64,000 nt of DNA from Candidatus Hydrogenedens sp. GTDB lineage: Bacteria; Hydrogenedentota; Hydrogenedentia; Hydrogenedentales; Hydrogenedentaceae. The stretch is taken from NCBI GenBank assembly GCA_035361075.1, contig DAOSBX010000008.1:40235-104234 (forward strand), given 5' to 3'. The translations under genes were made by a program, and so were the position numbers. Shown here one piece after another: positions 53,788 to 62,706 of this stretch (its first letter is position 1; each line of letters opens with the position of its first letter). Below the pieces are notes generated by a model. That model did not search any database. It worked only from the letters and a program-made list of their open reading frames with translations, and had not been told where the DNA came from.

Positions 53788-55106
53788 CCATTTTAACAAG
53801 ACGCATTACGGGACCTCGTTTTGAGCCTTTGTTTCATCGTGTGGCAACTATATTAAATTCATCGGTGGCTGTCCATTTGTGGGATAGGAAAGGGAACAGG
53901 CAATGGAAACTATGGTCAGAGAAAAAAGGTGTTTTTTGTGATTTGATTGCCTCTTCTCCTCATTGTTTGAAAGTATGTGATAAAGATAGGGCAAAGATCG
54001 TAAAGCAGATTATTAATTTAGATATTCCTTTTTTATTTAAGTGTCATGTAGGATTTTATTGTGCATCGGTTCTTTTGTTTCATCTTGACAATAATGTTTT
54101 AGTTCTGACTGTTGGTCCCTTTTATATTGATGAGAATAGGGAGGTTTTGGAGTATGAATATTCAAAAAATATGAGTAGGTATAGTATAGAAGTATCTGAA
54201 CAGGATATGGCTTATTTGAAGCAGTTGCCATATTTGTTGTCGGATTCTGTAAGAGAGGTACTTTTATGGACGAAGGACTCTTTTCAAAAGGAATGGATAA
54301 CACTTTTTAATACAAAAGATTATGTTGATAGGCGGGAAGAAAAGGTGCTTGGACAAAATGGGGAAACAGAATTAGAAGAGGGAAAAGTAGTCCGTTTGGA
54401 AAAATTTGACCGTGTGCGGGAGAACATGTTTTTAGTTGCTTTACGGACGAAGAATAAAGAATTAATGGAAATCGTTTTGAGGGGGAAGGGTGATGAGATA
54501 CGTAATAGTAGAAGCAATTTATCACAGGCACTATTTTTATTATATATTTGGTCGATTAATGTAATAACATCAAGATTGTTCGATTATGGACTGGACACGT
54601 TTATAGATAAAAGGATATTATCGTGTGTGGGACAGGAAAATTTTCAAAATGTTAAAGGCTTAGATAGTGGTGTAAAGAGGATACGTAAAATTATTTTTTC
54701 ATCTTTGGCTCCTGAGTTTTTTAGTGATAATACCTGTGTCTTTAAGAAAAAGCAGGAACGTTTTGAGAGTATTGTATCTGAGATGAGGAATCACTTATGG
54801 GCTCCTAACCTAATGAAACTAATTGAGAAGAGATTGGGAATGAATGTCTCTGCGTTAAGTCATTGGTTAAAAAGGAATGTGGATTCTAATTATGAGGACT
54901 TATTGAGTTATATACAGGTGGAGAAAACTGCAGAGTCCTTGAGGAAAACAGATGAAAGTCTTTCGAGAGTCAGTATAAAGGTAGGTGTCAAGTATAGTTC
55001 GCATTTATCTGCAAAATTTAAGAAGGTAACTGGATGTAATCCATCTGAATACAGGGCATATTTTGCAAGGAACCTTAATGTAAAGGGTAAAAATAGAGAG
55101 CAATAG
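53739..55106 (+). CDS. AraC-family regulator with PocR-like sensor domain
   Basis: 455 residues. Residues about 25-140 resemble a PocR ligand-binding domain (PHCLKVCDKDRAKI, FKCHVGFYCASVLL, VLTVGPFY). An AraC-type DNA-binding domain occupies about 350-450, ending in VGVKYSSHLSAKFKKVTGCNPSEYRAYF. The middle is variable. PocR domains in known regulators sense small hydrocarbon-type ligands. The start overlaps the MBL gene by 49 bp in another frame, so the true start may be slightly later, though no better one with a ribosome binding site is seen. Confidence 0.85.
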   Translation: MDNQSDTPNAIDSFKLAILTRRITGPRFEPLFHRVATILNSSVAVHLWDRKGNRQWKLWSEKKGVFCDLIASSPHCLKVCDKDRAKIVKQIINLDIPFLFKCHVGFYCASVLLFHLDNNVLVLTVGPFYIDENREVLEYEYSKNMSRYSIEVSEQDMAYLKQLPYLLSDSVREVLLWTKDSFQKEWITLFNTKDYVDRREEKVLGQNGETELEEGKVVRLEKFDRVRENMFLVALRTKNKELMEIVLRGKGDEIRNSRSNLSQALFLLYIWSINVITSRLFDYGLDTFIDKRILSCVGQENFQNVKGLDSGVKRIRKIIFSSLAPEFFSDNTCVFKKKQERFESIVSEMRNHLWAPNLMKLIEKRLGMNVSALSHWLKRNVDSNYEDLLSYIQVEKTAESLRKTDESLSRVSIKVGVKYSSHLSAKFKKVTGCNPSEYRAYFARNLNVKGKNREQ

Positions 55107-55245
55107 GAATTAAAACCGTAATAAAGATACTATTGCAAACGAACTGACGGAATAGGATAAGGTAAAAAAAGATGGGAGATAATATTATTGTATGGATTGA
55201 TATATTTATAATAGTGTTTGGTCATGGATTAAAAAAATGTTTGTT

Positions 55246-55275
55246 TTGACTGAAACCATAGATATAAGTTATGCT
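55246..55275 (+). promoter_or_regulatory. Candidate sigma-70-type promoter of the lipoprotein gene
   Basis: TTGACT (55246-55251), an 18-base spacer, and TATGCT (55270-55275) lie about 63 bases before the ATG at 55339. This supports starting the lipoprotein gene there rather than at an upstream in-frame codon at 55237. Confidence 0.5.
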
Positions 55276-55338
55276 GTCAAACTAAATAAGATTCAATTTT
55301 TTGTGTTTAATTTAACAAATAAAGATAAGGAAAGATAT

Positions 55339-57111
55339 ATGAGAAACACATTGAGAAAAGGGATTTTGATGTTCAGTTTGGTTTCTGTTGTGCTTTGTTT
55401 GTTTGTTTTTTCAGGGTGTGGAGGTCCAGCAGAACAGGCACCACCACCGAAACCACAGGAACCTAGAGAATTATCACTTCCTCCCGCAGAGGGGAATCTT
55501 CCGACGACATCATTATTAAAGTTGACGCCAGAATTGGCGCAATTGGGTATGGTGTTACCCTCATTAGCGGAAGGATTGGATAAGGTAGTTCAAACAGCAA
55601 AACGTTTTTATCCTGCGGATGAAGTGGATGGATGGATACAGAATAATTTGAGGAATTTAGCGGGATTTGCTGGTTTACCAGAGGCAAAAAGTCTAATAGA
55701 GATTGCGGAAGGTAGAGGATTTGATATTACGGTTCCTGTGGGTGTTTTTGCTGATTTATCACCTTCATTTAATGATTTAATGCAGATATTAGCACCAACT
55801 ACGGAGGCAGAGGCTCAAGGGGAGAAGAAGAAAATTGACCAAATTGATTGGGCACAGATAAAACAACCTAATTGGGTATTAATGTTAGGTGTAAAGGATA
55901 CTGCGAAGGTAGAAGAGAGTTTGAAAGAACTGGTAGTTGAGGTTCCGGAAATTAGTGGAATAGCACCTAAAGAAGAAATAGTAGATGGTGCGAAGGTAAT
56001 TGAATATGGACCATATTCGTATTTTATATCTGCTAAATATGTAGTGGTTGGTTCTACTGTTCTTGTGAAAGATGTGGCAAACCGTTTTTCAAATCCGTAT
56101 GCGATAAGGTATGGTACAGCGGAAATGCCAGCAAGTTCAGAACCTGAAGGAGTTACCTTGATAAAAGATTGGAAATTGATTCCAATGTTAAATCAACTCA
56201 CACCGTATCTTGTTCAAATGTCCCCTTATGGTGTGCTTGCTCAGATGAAACTTGGACCTTGGGCAGAGATGGTAAGTGAAGGGGTAGATGACCCAGTTTA
56301 TGTTTGTATGTCCTTAAATCCAGAAGAGAAATTACAGGTTCGGACATTAATTGATATGTCGAAACGTCCCAAATCTGCCAGTATTTTGGGTCAGGCGAAT
56401 CCATTACAGTTGCCTAAATTGTTCCCTGATAATACTCAAGCATCCCTGTTCTTTCAAGTTACTAATGAATACAAAACCTATTTAACTCAAACGGCAGTAC
56501 CACAGATTAAAACTGCATTGTCAGATAAGAAACAGATAGCTCAGGGATTGCAGTATGGTTCGACAGCAATGGGATTTTTAGGTAATGAATTGGGAGTAGG
56601 AATTACAGGTACGATGGGGGATTTTCCTGCGTTGATTATTGTAATTCACGTTTCAAATGTTGAACAAGTGAAGGCATTGTTGGATATGTTGGTACCATCA
56701 ATGCAGGATGAAGTTTATCGGGAAATTCCTGTGAAGAAGATAGCTGTTCCGTCGCCTATTCCTATTGCGATGGTGATGGTTGAAGATAAGGTTGTTGTAA
56801 GTAATAATACAGATGTGTTAAAGAAAATGATAGATTTGGTTCTTGATAAACAATCATCAAATTATTTGGCTAATTTAAATCCTCCTGTTGATGCAGGTGT
56901 CCCACGCTATTCGCTAATATCAATTCAGAGCAAATTATTTTTAGATACTATTTTCCCGTTAATGAGTATAATGGGTCAGAATTTAGGTGGAATGCAAATG
57001 GAGGTTGAGAAAGCATTGGCAGAGATACGTGAAATTCGCTTAATAAATGAGAAGAAGGATGGTTTGTTAGAAGGGCAGATGTTACTATTTTTTAACCCCT
57101 CGGCGAAGTAA
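55339..57111 (+). CDS. Large lipoprotein, DUF3352-like
   Basis: 590 residues from ATG at 55339, preceded by AAGGAAAG; the signal peptide ends in the lipobox VFSGC followed by a Pro-rich linker (EQAPPPKPQEP). The mature part has repeated alpha/beta units (PNWVLMLGVKDTAKVEESL, SYFISAKYVVVGSTVLV, then ALIIVIHVSNVEQVKALL) resembling the DUF3352 family of exported proteins. No enzymatic motif is apparent. A clear terminator follows. Confidence 0.78.
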   Translation: MRNTLRKGILMFSLVSVVLCLFVFSGCGGPAEQAPPPKPQEPRELSLPPAEGNLPTTSLLKLTPELAQLGMVLPSLAEGLDKVVQTAKRFYPADEVDGWIQNNLRNLAGFAGLPEAKSLIEIAEGRGFDITVPVGVFADLSPSFNDLMQILAPTTEAEAQGEKKKIDQIDWAQIKQPNWVLMLGVKDTAKVEESLKELVVEVPEISGIAPKEEIVDGAKVIEYGPYSYFISAKYVVVGSTVLVKDVANRFSNPYAIRYGTAEMPASSEPEGVTLIKDWKLIPMLNQLTPYLVQMSPYGVLAQMKLGPWAEMVSEGVDDPVYVCMSLNPEEKLQVRTLIDMSKRPKSASILGQANPLQLPKLFPDNTQASLFFQVTNEYKTYLTQTAVPQIKTALSDKKQIAQGLQYGSTAMGFLGNELGVGITGTMGDFPALIIVIHVSNVEQVKALLDMLVPSMQDEVYREIPVKKIAVPSPIPIAMVMVEDKVVVSNNTDVLKKMIDLVLDKQSSNYLANLNPPVDAGVPRYSLISIQSKLFLDTIFPLMSIMGQNLGGMQMEVEKALAEIREIRLINEKKDGLLEGQMLLFFNPSAK

Positions 57112-57138
57112 GGTTATATTTTAGTATTGGTTAATATT

Positions 57139-57170
57139 AGCCACAGCAGGAATGAACTTCCGCTGTGGCT
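57139..57170 (+). terminator. Intrinsic terminator after the lipoprotein gene
   Basis: AGCCACAGC and GCTGTGGCT form a perfect 9-bp stem, with partly paired sequence inside, followed by TTGTTATT. It lies 28 bp after the lipoprotein stop. Confidence 0.75.
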
Positions 57171-57197
57171 TTGTTATTAGTTATATATAGAAAAATG

Positions 57198-57206
57198 TGA
57201 TATAAT
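57198..57206 (+). promoter_or_regulatory. Candidate extended -10 promoter of the radical SAM gene
   Basis: TGATATAAT is a perfect extended -10 element 29 bases before the ATG at 57236. No clear -35 is visible. Confidence 0.45.
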
Positions 57207-57235
57207 AGGTAAAACTATTTTATATAAGACGTTGT

Positions 57236-58780
57236 ATGAAAGTTCTTCTTCTATCCCTTCAGAGAAATCTAAATATCTTAGGTTTAAAATTATTGCATCA
57301 AATCCTTTTAGAAAGAGGATATGATTCAAATCTTCTTTATTTGAATCGTTTTAATAAAGAAAATAAAAGGATGTTGGATGCGCTAAAGGGGTTTGTTAGA
57401 GATTTAAATCCGTCATGGGTTGGTATTAGCGTAACTGCATCGGAGTTTCATGATGCTAAAGAAATTACCTATTTCCTAAAAAGGGAATTTGATTCGTTCC
57501 CTGTAATTTGGGGTGGAATACAAGCGACTACTGCAGTGGAACGGTGTGTGCAGATTGCAGATTATTTATGTGTAGGGGAGGGTGAACAAACTGTTGTAGA
57601 TATTTGTGAGGCATTGACGTATGGTAAACCACTGAAAGATATAAATAATCTTGCATGGTTTGAGGATGGAGAAATTAAGGTAAATCCCTTAAATCCAATT
57701 ATAGAAGACCTTGATAGTTTGCCTTTTGTACCACGATTAGCACAAAAGACATTTATACTTCCAAAAGATAATGTTATGCCACTTACGAGAAAACTTTATA
57801 TGAAGTATAGTGCATTTTATGGGGGAATTTATAGAATAATGCAATCTCGTGGGTGTCCTCACAAATGTAGTTATTGTGTTAATTCTATTTTCCCAAAACT
57901 GTACCATAATTGGAGGGTTCGATGGACATCTCCGAAACGGATGGTGGATGAAATTGTAGCAGGAGTTTCCGAGGATTTACCCCTTTTATTTATATCGATA
58001 TTCAATGATAATTTTTTTGCTCAAACAACGGAACAGATGAGAGAATTTTTTGATTTATATAAGAAACGAGTGGGTAAGCCTTTGATTTTGTTTAGTTCGC
58101 CTAATTTTTTGACTGAGGAAAAATTAAAGATGGCGGTAGATGGTGGCTTGGCATCGATACATGTAGGTCTTCAAACTGGAAGTGAGTCTGTTTGTAAAAA
58201 TGTATATAACCGTCAGATGACGCCTCAAAAATTTAAAGAGGTTGCGGAGATTATACATAAATATCCAGTAGTCCCATATTATGATATTATTTGCGATAAT
58301 CCGTTTGAGACAGAGGAAGACCAAATAGAAACAGTAAAAGTATTAATGGGATTATCTAAGCCTTATTTTTTCCTTATCTTTTCGCTTACTTTATATGAAG
58401 GGACAGATTTGAGGGAACGTGTAAAGAAGGAGAAACCAGAGTTTTTGCATGATGATACAACAAAAGATTTTTTAGTACCAGCACCGACAGAATTAAATCA
58501 TCTTCAACACTTTGCAACGATATTTCCTGCATGGGCAGTGAATTACTTGTTGAATCGTTATAGGGAAAAACGAAATAGTTGGTTTACAAAATTATTATTT
58601 AAGATTTATATGTTGGTGGGTTATTTCTTTTTACAACCACTTATCTATTTATGGATTTTGTTGAAGTTTAATAGGTATTCATTAACTAAATTTTTTAAGA
58701 ACCTTCCTAAATTTATTGATTTTCGGGCGTTGAATATTTTTGGTCATTTTCATACGGGAAGAGATTCTACGTATGAGTAA
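57236..58780 (+). CDS. B12-binding-domain radical SAM protein
   Basis: 514 residues. The N-terminal 140 residues form a cobalamin-binding-like Rossmann domain (WVGISVTASEFHDAKEITYF, IWGGIQATTAVERC, CVGEGEQTVVDI). The radical SAM motif is C207-x3-C211-x2-C214 in SRGCPHKCSYCVN, followed by a TIM-barrel region (LASIHVGLQTGSESV). Two hydrophobic helices near the C-terminus (about 455-485) suggest membrane contact, unusual for the family. Such enzymes methylate or rearrange lipids, hopanoids or natural products; the substrate here is unknown. It overlaps truA tail to tail by 14 bp. Confidence 0.9.
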   Translation: MKVLLLSLQRNLNILGLKLLHQILLERGYDSNLLYLNRFNKENKRMLDALKGFVRDLNPSWVGISVTASEFHDAKEITYFLKREFDSFPVIWGGIQATTAVERCVQIADYLCVGEGEQTVVDICEALTYGKPLKDINNLAWFEDGEIKVNPLNPIIEDLDSLPFVPRLAQKTFILPKDNVMPLTRKLYMKYSAFYGGIYRIMQSRGCPHKCSYCVNSIFPKLYHNWRVRWTSPKRMVDEIVAGVSEDLPLLFISIFNDNFFAQTTEQMREFFDLYKKRVGKPLILFSSPNFLTEEKLKMAVDGGLASIHVGLQTGSESVCKNVYNRQMTPQKFKEVAEIIHKYPVVPYYDIICDNPFETEEDQIETVKVLMGLSKPYFFLIFSLTLYEGTDLRERVKKEKPEFLHDDTTKDFLVPAPTELNHLQHFATIFPAWAVNYLLNRYREKRNSWFTKLLFKIYMLVGYFFLQPLIYLWILLKFNRYSLTKFFKNLPKFIDFRALNIFGHFHTGRDSTYE

Positions 58781-59555
58781 AGGGTTCATAACTGATTTGT
58801 GCCAGTGTGAGTCCTTGGGGTGGAGCACATAGACCTTTGAATTTTTTGTTAAGTTCAAGACATTCGATTAAAAAATCTGGTTGTTGTTTCCCTCGTGCAA
58901 TTTCGATAAGTGTGCCTGTAATGTTACGAACCATGTGATAAAGAAAGCCGTTGCCAATATATTCGATGTGATATAGGGTTTTAGAGTCTATTGGTCCTAT
59001 AACCCCCCCTTTTTTTAGTTGAATGGAGTATAAGGTGCGGATAGTAGAGGTCATCTGGCTTCCTGTACTTTGAAATCCTCTAAAATCGTGGGTACCGATG
59101 AGATATTTGAATAATTTTTGAAGTAGTTCTAAATCGATGCTGTATGGAATGTGCCAAGCATATTTATGTGCAAAAGGGTCGGATTCTTTTCCTAAATCTA
59201 TAGTGTAGCAATATTTTTTCCACTTTACATCTCGGCAAACATCAAATTCCAATGGTACCTCTTTAATATTTGTTATTTGTGCATTTGGTGATAGTAATTG
59301 TGAGGCAGAATGTCTAAGTCGTTTTGGTATTTCGGCATTGAAAAAGAAGGAAAAAACTTGTCCTAAGGCATGTACTCCTGTATCGGTACGGGATGCACCC
59401 TGAATTTGAATGGGTTGTCTTGTAATTAGAGATAAGACCTGCTCTACGGTTCCTTGTACTGTTGGCAAATTGGGTTGAAACTGCCAGCCATGAAAAGCAG
59501 AGCCGTCGTAACGAATAACCCCTATATATTGTTTTTTTTGTTCTTTATTGTCCAT
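58767..59555 (-). CDS. truA: tRNA pseudouridine synthase A
   Basis: 262 residues. The catalytic Asp is D58 in GASRTDTGVHALGQV. IRYDGSAFHGWQFQP at the start and FLYHMVRNITGTLIEIARGK near the end complete the family signature. It forms pseudouridine at positions 38-40 of tRNA anticodon arms. The gene at 59570-61855 lies just upstream on the same strand, 14 bp away. Confidence 0.97.
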   Translation of the reverse strand: MDNKEQKKQYIGVIRYDGSAFHGWQFQPNLPTVQGTVEQVLSLITRQPIQIQGASRTDTGVHALGQVFSFFFNAEIPKRLRHSASQLLSPNAQITNIKEVPLEFDVCRDVKWKKYCYTIDLGKESDPFAHKYAWHIPYSIDLELLQKLFKYLIGTHDFRGFQSTGSQMTSTIRTLYSIQLKKGGVIGPIDSKTLYHIEYIGNGFLYHMVRNITGTLIEIARGKQQPDFLIECLELNKKFKGLCAPPQGLTLAQISYEPFTHT

Positions 59556-59569
59556 TATCTATATTTTTA

Positions 59570-61855
59570 TCATTGTTGGGCACTTGTTGTTAGTTCAGGG
59601 AGCCATGTGTTTAATAGTAGTTTACAATTCATAACTTTTAATACGAGATCAAGAGGGACATAGAAGTAATGATTAGTGGCTTCAAAGCCAATACGGCTAT
59701 CTTGGAGCTGATTTAGGTATTCTTTCGTGGCGATGTCCATTTCGTTGTTCAGTATCTCCCTAAGTTGAGCAATTAGTTTTGTTTTTTCTTCGTTAGATAA
59801 TTGCTCATTTAGAAGTTTGTTTCTTAATAGGACGAATCGTGTTTGATTTGCAACTGCTTGGAAATGTGAAGCGCAGACTTCAATGATTCTGCATTCGTTT
59901 TCAAAAGAGGAGAGATGCTCTTGGTTATCCACATTTAGATTTTTTAATTCATTTTTGGCGGTAAGAATGGCTTCGTTAAACCCACGAGCCATTTTTTCCA
60001 TTTGATTAGCAAAGATTTCTGGTGGAAAATTTCCGCACCAGTTTTTTACATCATCATAAGGGAACCCTGTCATGGTAGCGTTATATCCTGTTGGTTTAGC
60101 CCAGAGAGGATTTGAAGGACCTACCTGTACTGGACATTGGTAAACAGCGATGATATGAAATGGGTATTCTTTGAAAGCTTGTGTAATGTGTTTCCATGTT
60201 TTGACCATTATGGGGGCTAATGTTTGACCGAATCGTTTTTCGGCTACTTGTTTTAATGCGTTGTCTATATCGAGTTCGGGATTATCAATTAATAAATTGA
60301 AGACTTGAATATTTGGGGATGGGTACCCCCCTAATGTCCAGCCCAGCATAAATCCATCGAGTTTTTTTTCGCGGAGTCTGATGGCATGAGTTGCGACGTT
60401 TTCAAGAACGGGGATGTAAGGGACAGAACCTAATTCCCATGTTGTTCCTATTTGTAATTTTGCAAAGGTAGGGTGATTATATTTTTTTGCTATTTCCCAG
60501 TGGCGTGAGGCACGTGGCCCGGGTCCGGGCTCAGTCAAACTATATTCGCCGATGACTGAATTTACTCCTCCACGAGTTATTGAGATATCCCATTCGCTAA
60601 CGCTCATGACGGCTGTTCTGGATGGTAAATTTGAAATGATTCCTTCGACCCAATCATCACGCCAGCCCCAATCCCATGCGATGAGTTTACATGACGAGTG
60701 AGCAGAATCTATTCCCGATTGAATCAGTTGATGAACTTCTGCGATGACCTCTGATGGATTTCGTTTTGAACAACGGGGACAATTTTCTCCGTGATGATGA
60801 GACCAGCAATTTGTAAGATTTTCGGATGCACTGATAGTAAAGAAGCCACCTAACTCAGGAACTTTTTCACAAATCATTTTTATTGCATTTTTGATATAGT
60901 TTTGAACATCAGGATTAGAAGTACAAAGAGCGGAAAAATCGCCTTCGTTCACGCCTTTTAATTCTGGGAACTTTTCATAAAAAGAATTAGGCATTGCTCG
61001 GGGTTCGTTTAAGTATAGGAAAACGTTGACGCCTTCATTTTTTAGTTTTTGGGAGAAGATACTTAGATTTTCTAATCGTTTTTCCCAACCTTCACTAATG
61101 GATGGGTCCCATGGGAATGGGGTTAATAAATAAAGGACCGCTTGTAGCCATATACCATTTACACCCAATTCATGAAGTTTTTGAATGTATCCCATTGGAT
61201 AAGACTTTTCGAGGTCTGAAAATGGGTCTCCATAATGTAGGAAGTAAGATGAGCAGTATCTCGTAGGTGCATTTGTAATATCTATTTTTTTGGTTTGTTT
61301 TTCTAATGGGATTTCTTTTTTTAGTTCTTCAATGAAATGTAAAGGTCTTTCTCCCCATGAAGATATACCGTTTGGGAATAGTCTTTTGATAGTGTTTCCG
61401 ATCTGTTCTTCATATTGGATTGTGTCTTTATCAGGTTCCTCAAAAATTAGAGGTTCACATTTTGGTTTGAAATTGCCTAATTTAATAAATAGGAAATCAT
61501 CTTCTCGTAGTGTATATGCTAATTGATGGCTGTTCCAACCCAATAATTTCATAATTTGCTCATAGGGTAATAAATGCCAGTTCCGACGGATAATTGTGCA
61601 ATGCAATTGTGCTAATTCTTGTGTTGTTAAATGAGGTGGGTCAGGTAATCCCATTCGTTTCCCAATAGATAAGATGTCTTCTTCTTTGGCTCCGATAGTT
61701 TCGGCTATTTTTTTAGTTGGGACAACAGACCAATTTAGCCATATATATGTATGTAATCTATCTTTGAAAAAGGCAGAAGGGACTGGCTCTTTATCTATTG
61801 GGGCTGGTAATTCCCATGCTTTTAAGATTAATAATAATGTCATAAAATACATCAT
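59570..61855 (-). CDS. Large glycosidase-like protein with helix-turn-helix N-terminus
   Basis: 761 residues with AAGGAAA before the ATG and a short hydrophobic leader (MMYFMTLLLILKAW). Residues about 40-110 contain two HTH-like segments (VPTKKIAETIGAKEEDILSIG, LPYEQIMKLLGWNSHQLAY). A barrel region of about 200-560 resembles GH20-type hexosaminidases (HELGVNGIWLQAVLYLL, LGGFFTISASENLTNC). The C-terminus is helical. A Cys/His cluster (SHHHGENCPRC) could bind metal. The function is unknown; a polysaccharide-related role is inferred from fold only. It is upstream of truA in the same direction. Confidence 0.68.
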   Translation of the reverse strand: MMYFMTLLLILKAWELPAPIDKEPVPSAFFKDRLHTYIWLNWSVVPTKKIAETIGAKEEDILSIGKRMGLPDPPHLTTQELAQLHCTIIRRNWHLLPYEQIMKLLGWNSHQLAYTLREDDFLFIKLGNFKPKCEPLIFEEPDKDTIQYEEQIGNTIKRLFPNGISSWGERPLHFIEELKKEIPLEKQTKKIDITNAPTRYCSSYFLHYGDPFSDLEKSYPMGYIQKLHELGVNGIWLQAVLYLLTPFPWDPSISEGWEKRLENLSIFSQKLKNEGVNVFLYLNEPRAMPNSFYEKFPELKGVNEGDFSALCTSNPDVQNYIKNAIKMICEKVPELGGFFTISASENLTNCWSHHHGENCPRCSKRNPSEVIAEVHQLIQSGIDSAHSSCKLIAWDWGWRDDWVEGIISNLPSRTAVMSVSEWDISITRGGVNSVIGEYSLTEPGPGPRASRHWEIAKKYNHPTFAKLQIGTTWELGSVPYIPVLENVATHAIRLREKKLDGFMLGWTLGGYPSPNIQVFNLLIDNPELDIDNALKQVAEKRFGQTLAPIMVKTWKHITQAFKEYPFHIIAVYQCPVQVGPSNPLWAKPTGYNATMTGFPYDDVKNWCGNFPPEIFANQMEKMARGFNEAILTAKNELKNLNVDNQEHLSSFENECRIIEVCASHFQAVANQTRFVLLRNKLLNEQLSNEEKTKLIAQLREILNNEMDIATKEYLNQLQDSRIGFEATNHYFYVPLDLVLKVMNCKLLLNTWLPELTTSAQQ

Positions 61856-62079
61856 AGGATATTTCCTTATATATATGATGTTTCTGAATAAGTTTTATTT
61901 CAAGTTAGTATTTTAGAAATAGATTATAAAGAAAGAGGGTGATGAGAAAAAAGATGAAACGAAAAGAGAGGGGAGTGATATAAAGATTAGGTGAGTAATT
62001 GGACGATTACACAATTTAGAATAAATATACATGAAGAAAGGGTAACGAGGTATGACGAAAGAAATGGAGCCAGACGAGT

Positions 62080-62480
62080 TTTTTAGATTATGAACTGTCT
62101 AACCAGAAGCCGACCTGCCGTGGAGAATTTTTAAGGTAGATGCAAGAGGTGATTCCGTGAATAGAATTGGAACAGAAGTGTATAGATGTGGGGTATACAA
62201 AGCGAATTAGGGTGAACTAACTCGTCCATCGTTATCATTTCGGATATTGTCAGGGAGTTTATTTTTACAGGCATGGTATGGGTTATCAGACCTGCAGACG
62301 GAGGAACAGATAGTAGATTGTTTATCCTTTCGAGAATTTTTGGGTATCGGCTTTGATGGTGTGGTGCTGGACGAGACAACGCTATGTCGGTTTCGGGGTT
62401 TAGAGAAGAATGGGGCATATCACTTCTTGTCAGTGGCGGGCTATAATTTGAAACGGATGTATAAGGAATTGAGGTGGTAA
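62080..62480 (+). pseudogene. Decayed IS5-type transposase remnant
   Basis: The translated remains follow the IS5 transposase. LDYELSNQKPTCRGEFLR lies at 62083-62136 and is interrupted by TAG (62137) and TGA (62158), where the family has Trp. After a frameshift near 62208-62220 comes RPSLSFRILSGSLFLQAWYG, then DETTLCRFR. Then the sequence jumps to a C-terminal AYHFLSVAGYNLKRMYKELRW, so the catalytic middle, including most of the DDE region, is missing. No terminal inverted repeats or target duplication could be identified. The AT-rich flanks (61856-62079 and 62481-62706) hold nothing else I can name. Confidence 0.9.
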
Positions 62481-62706
62481 ATGGAGATGGATGTTATGTA
62501 TAGGTGATAAAAAGAGAGAAAAAACAATAGAAAATAACAAATAAAATGGGTGAAAATAGAATAAAATAAGTAGGAATAAACCTCTGAGTTCTTGTTTATG
62601 TTGATTTTCAATCGAATTTCTTCTCATAAAAACATGTATAACTTATATTAAAACCTCATACTCGCCTTGTTCAGAGATATCTCATTTCTTTTATTTGCAA
62701 AAATTC

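Noticed and set aside
55237..55338. Upstream start for the large lipoprotein
   Set aside because: It would bury the signal peptide and includes the candidate promoter; the ATG at 55339 gives a normal lipoprotein leader.
62083..62220. TGA read as tryptophan (altered genetic code) in the transposase
   Set aside because: The same frame also has TAG and a frameshift, and intact genes in the window use TGA as a stop; this is decay.
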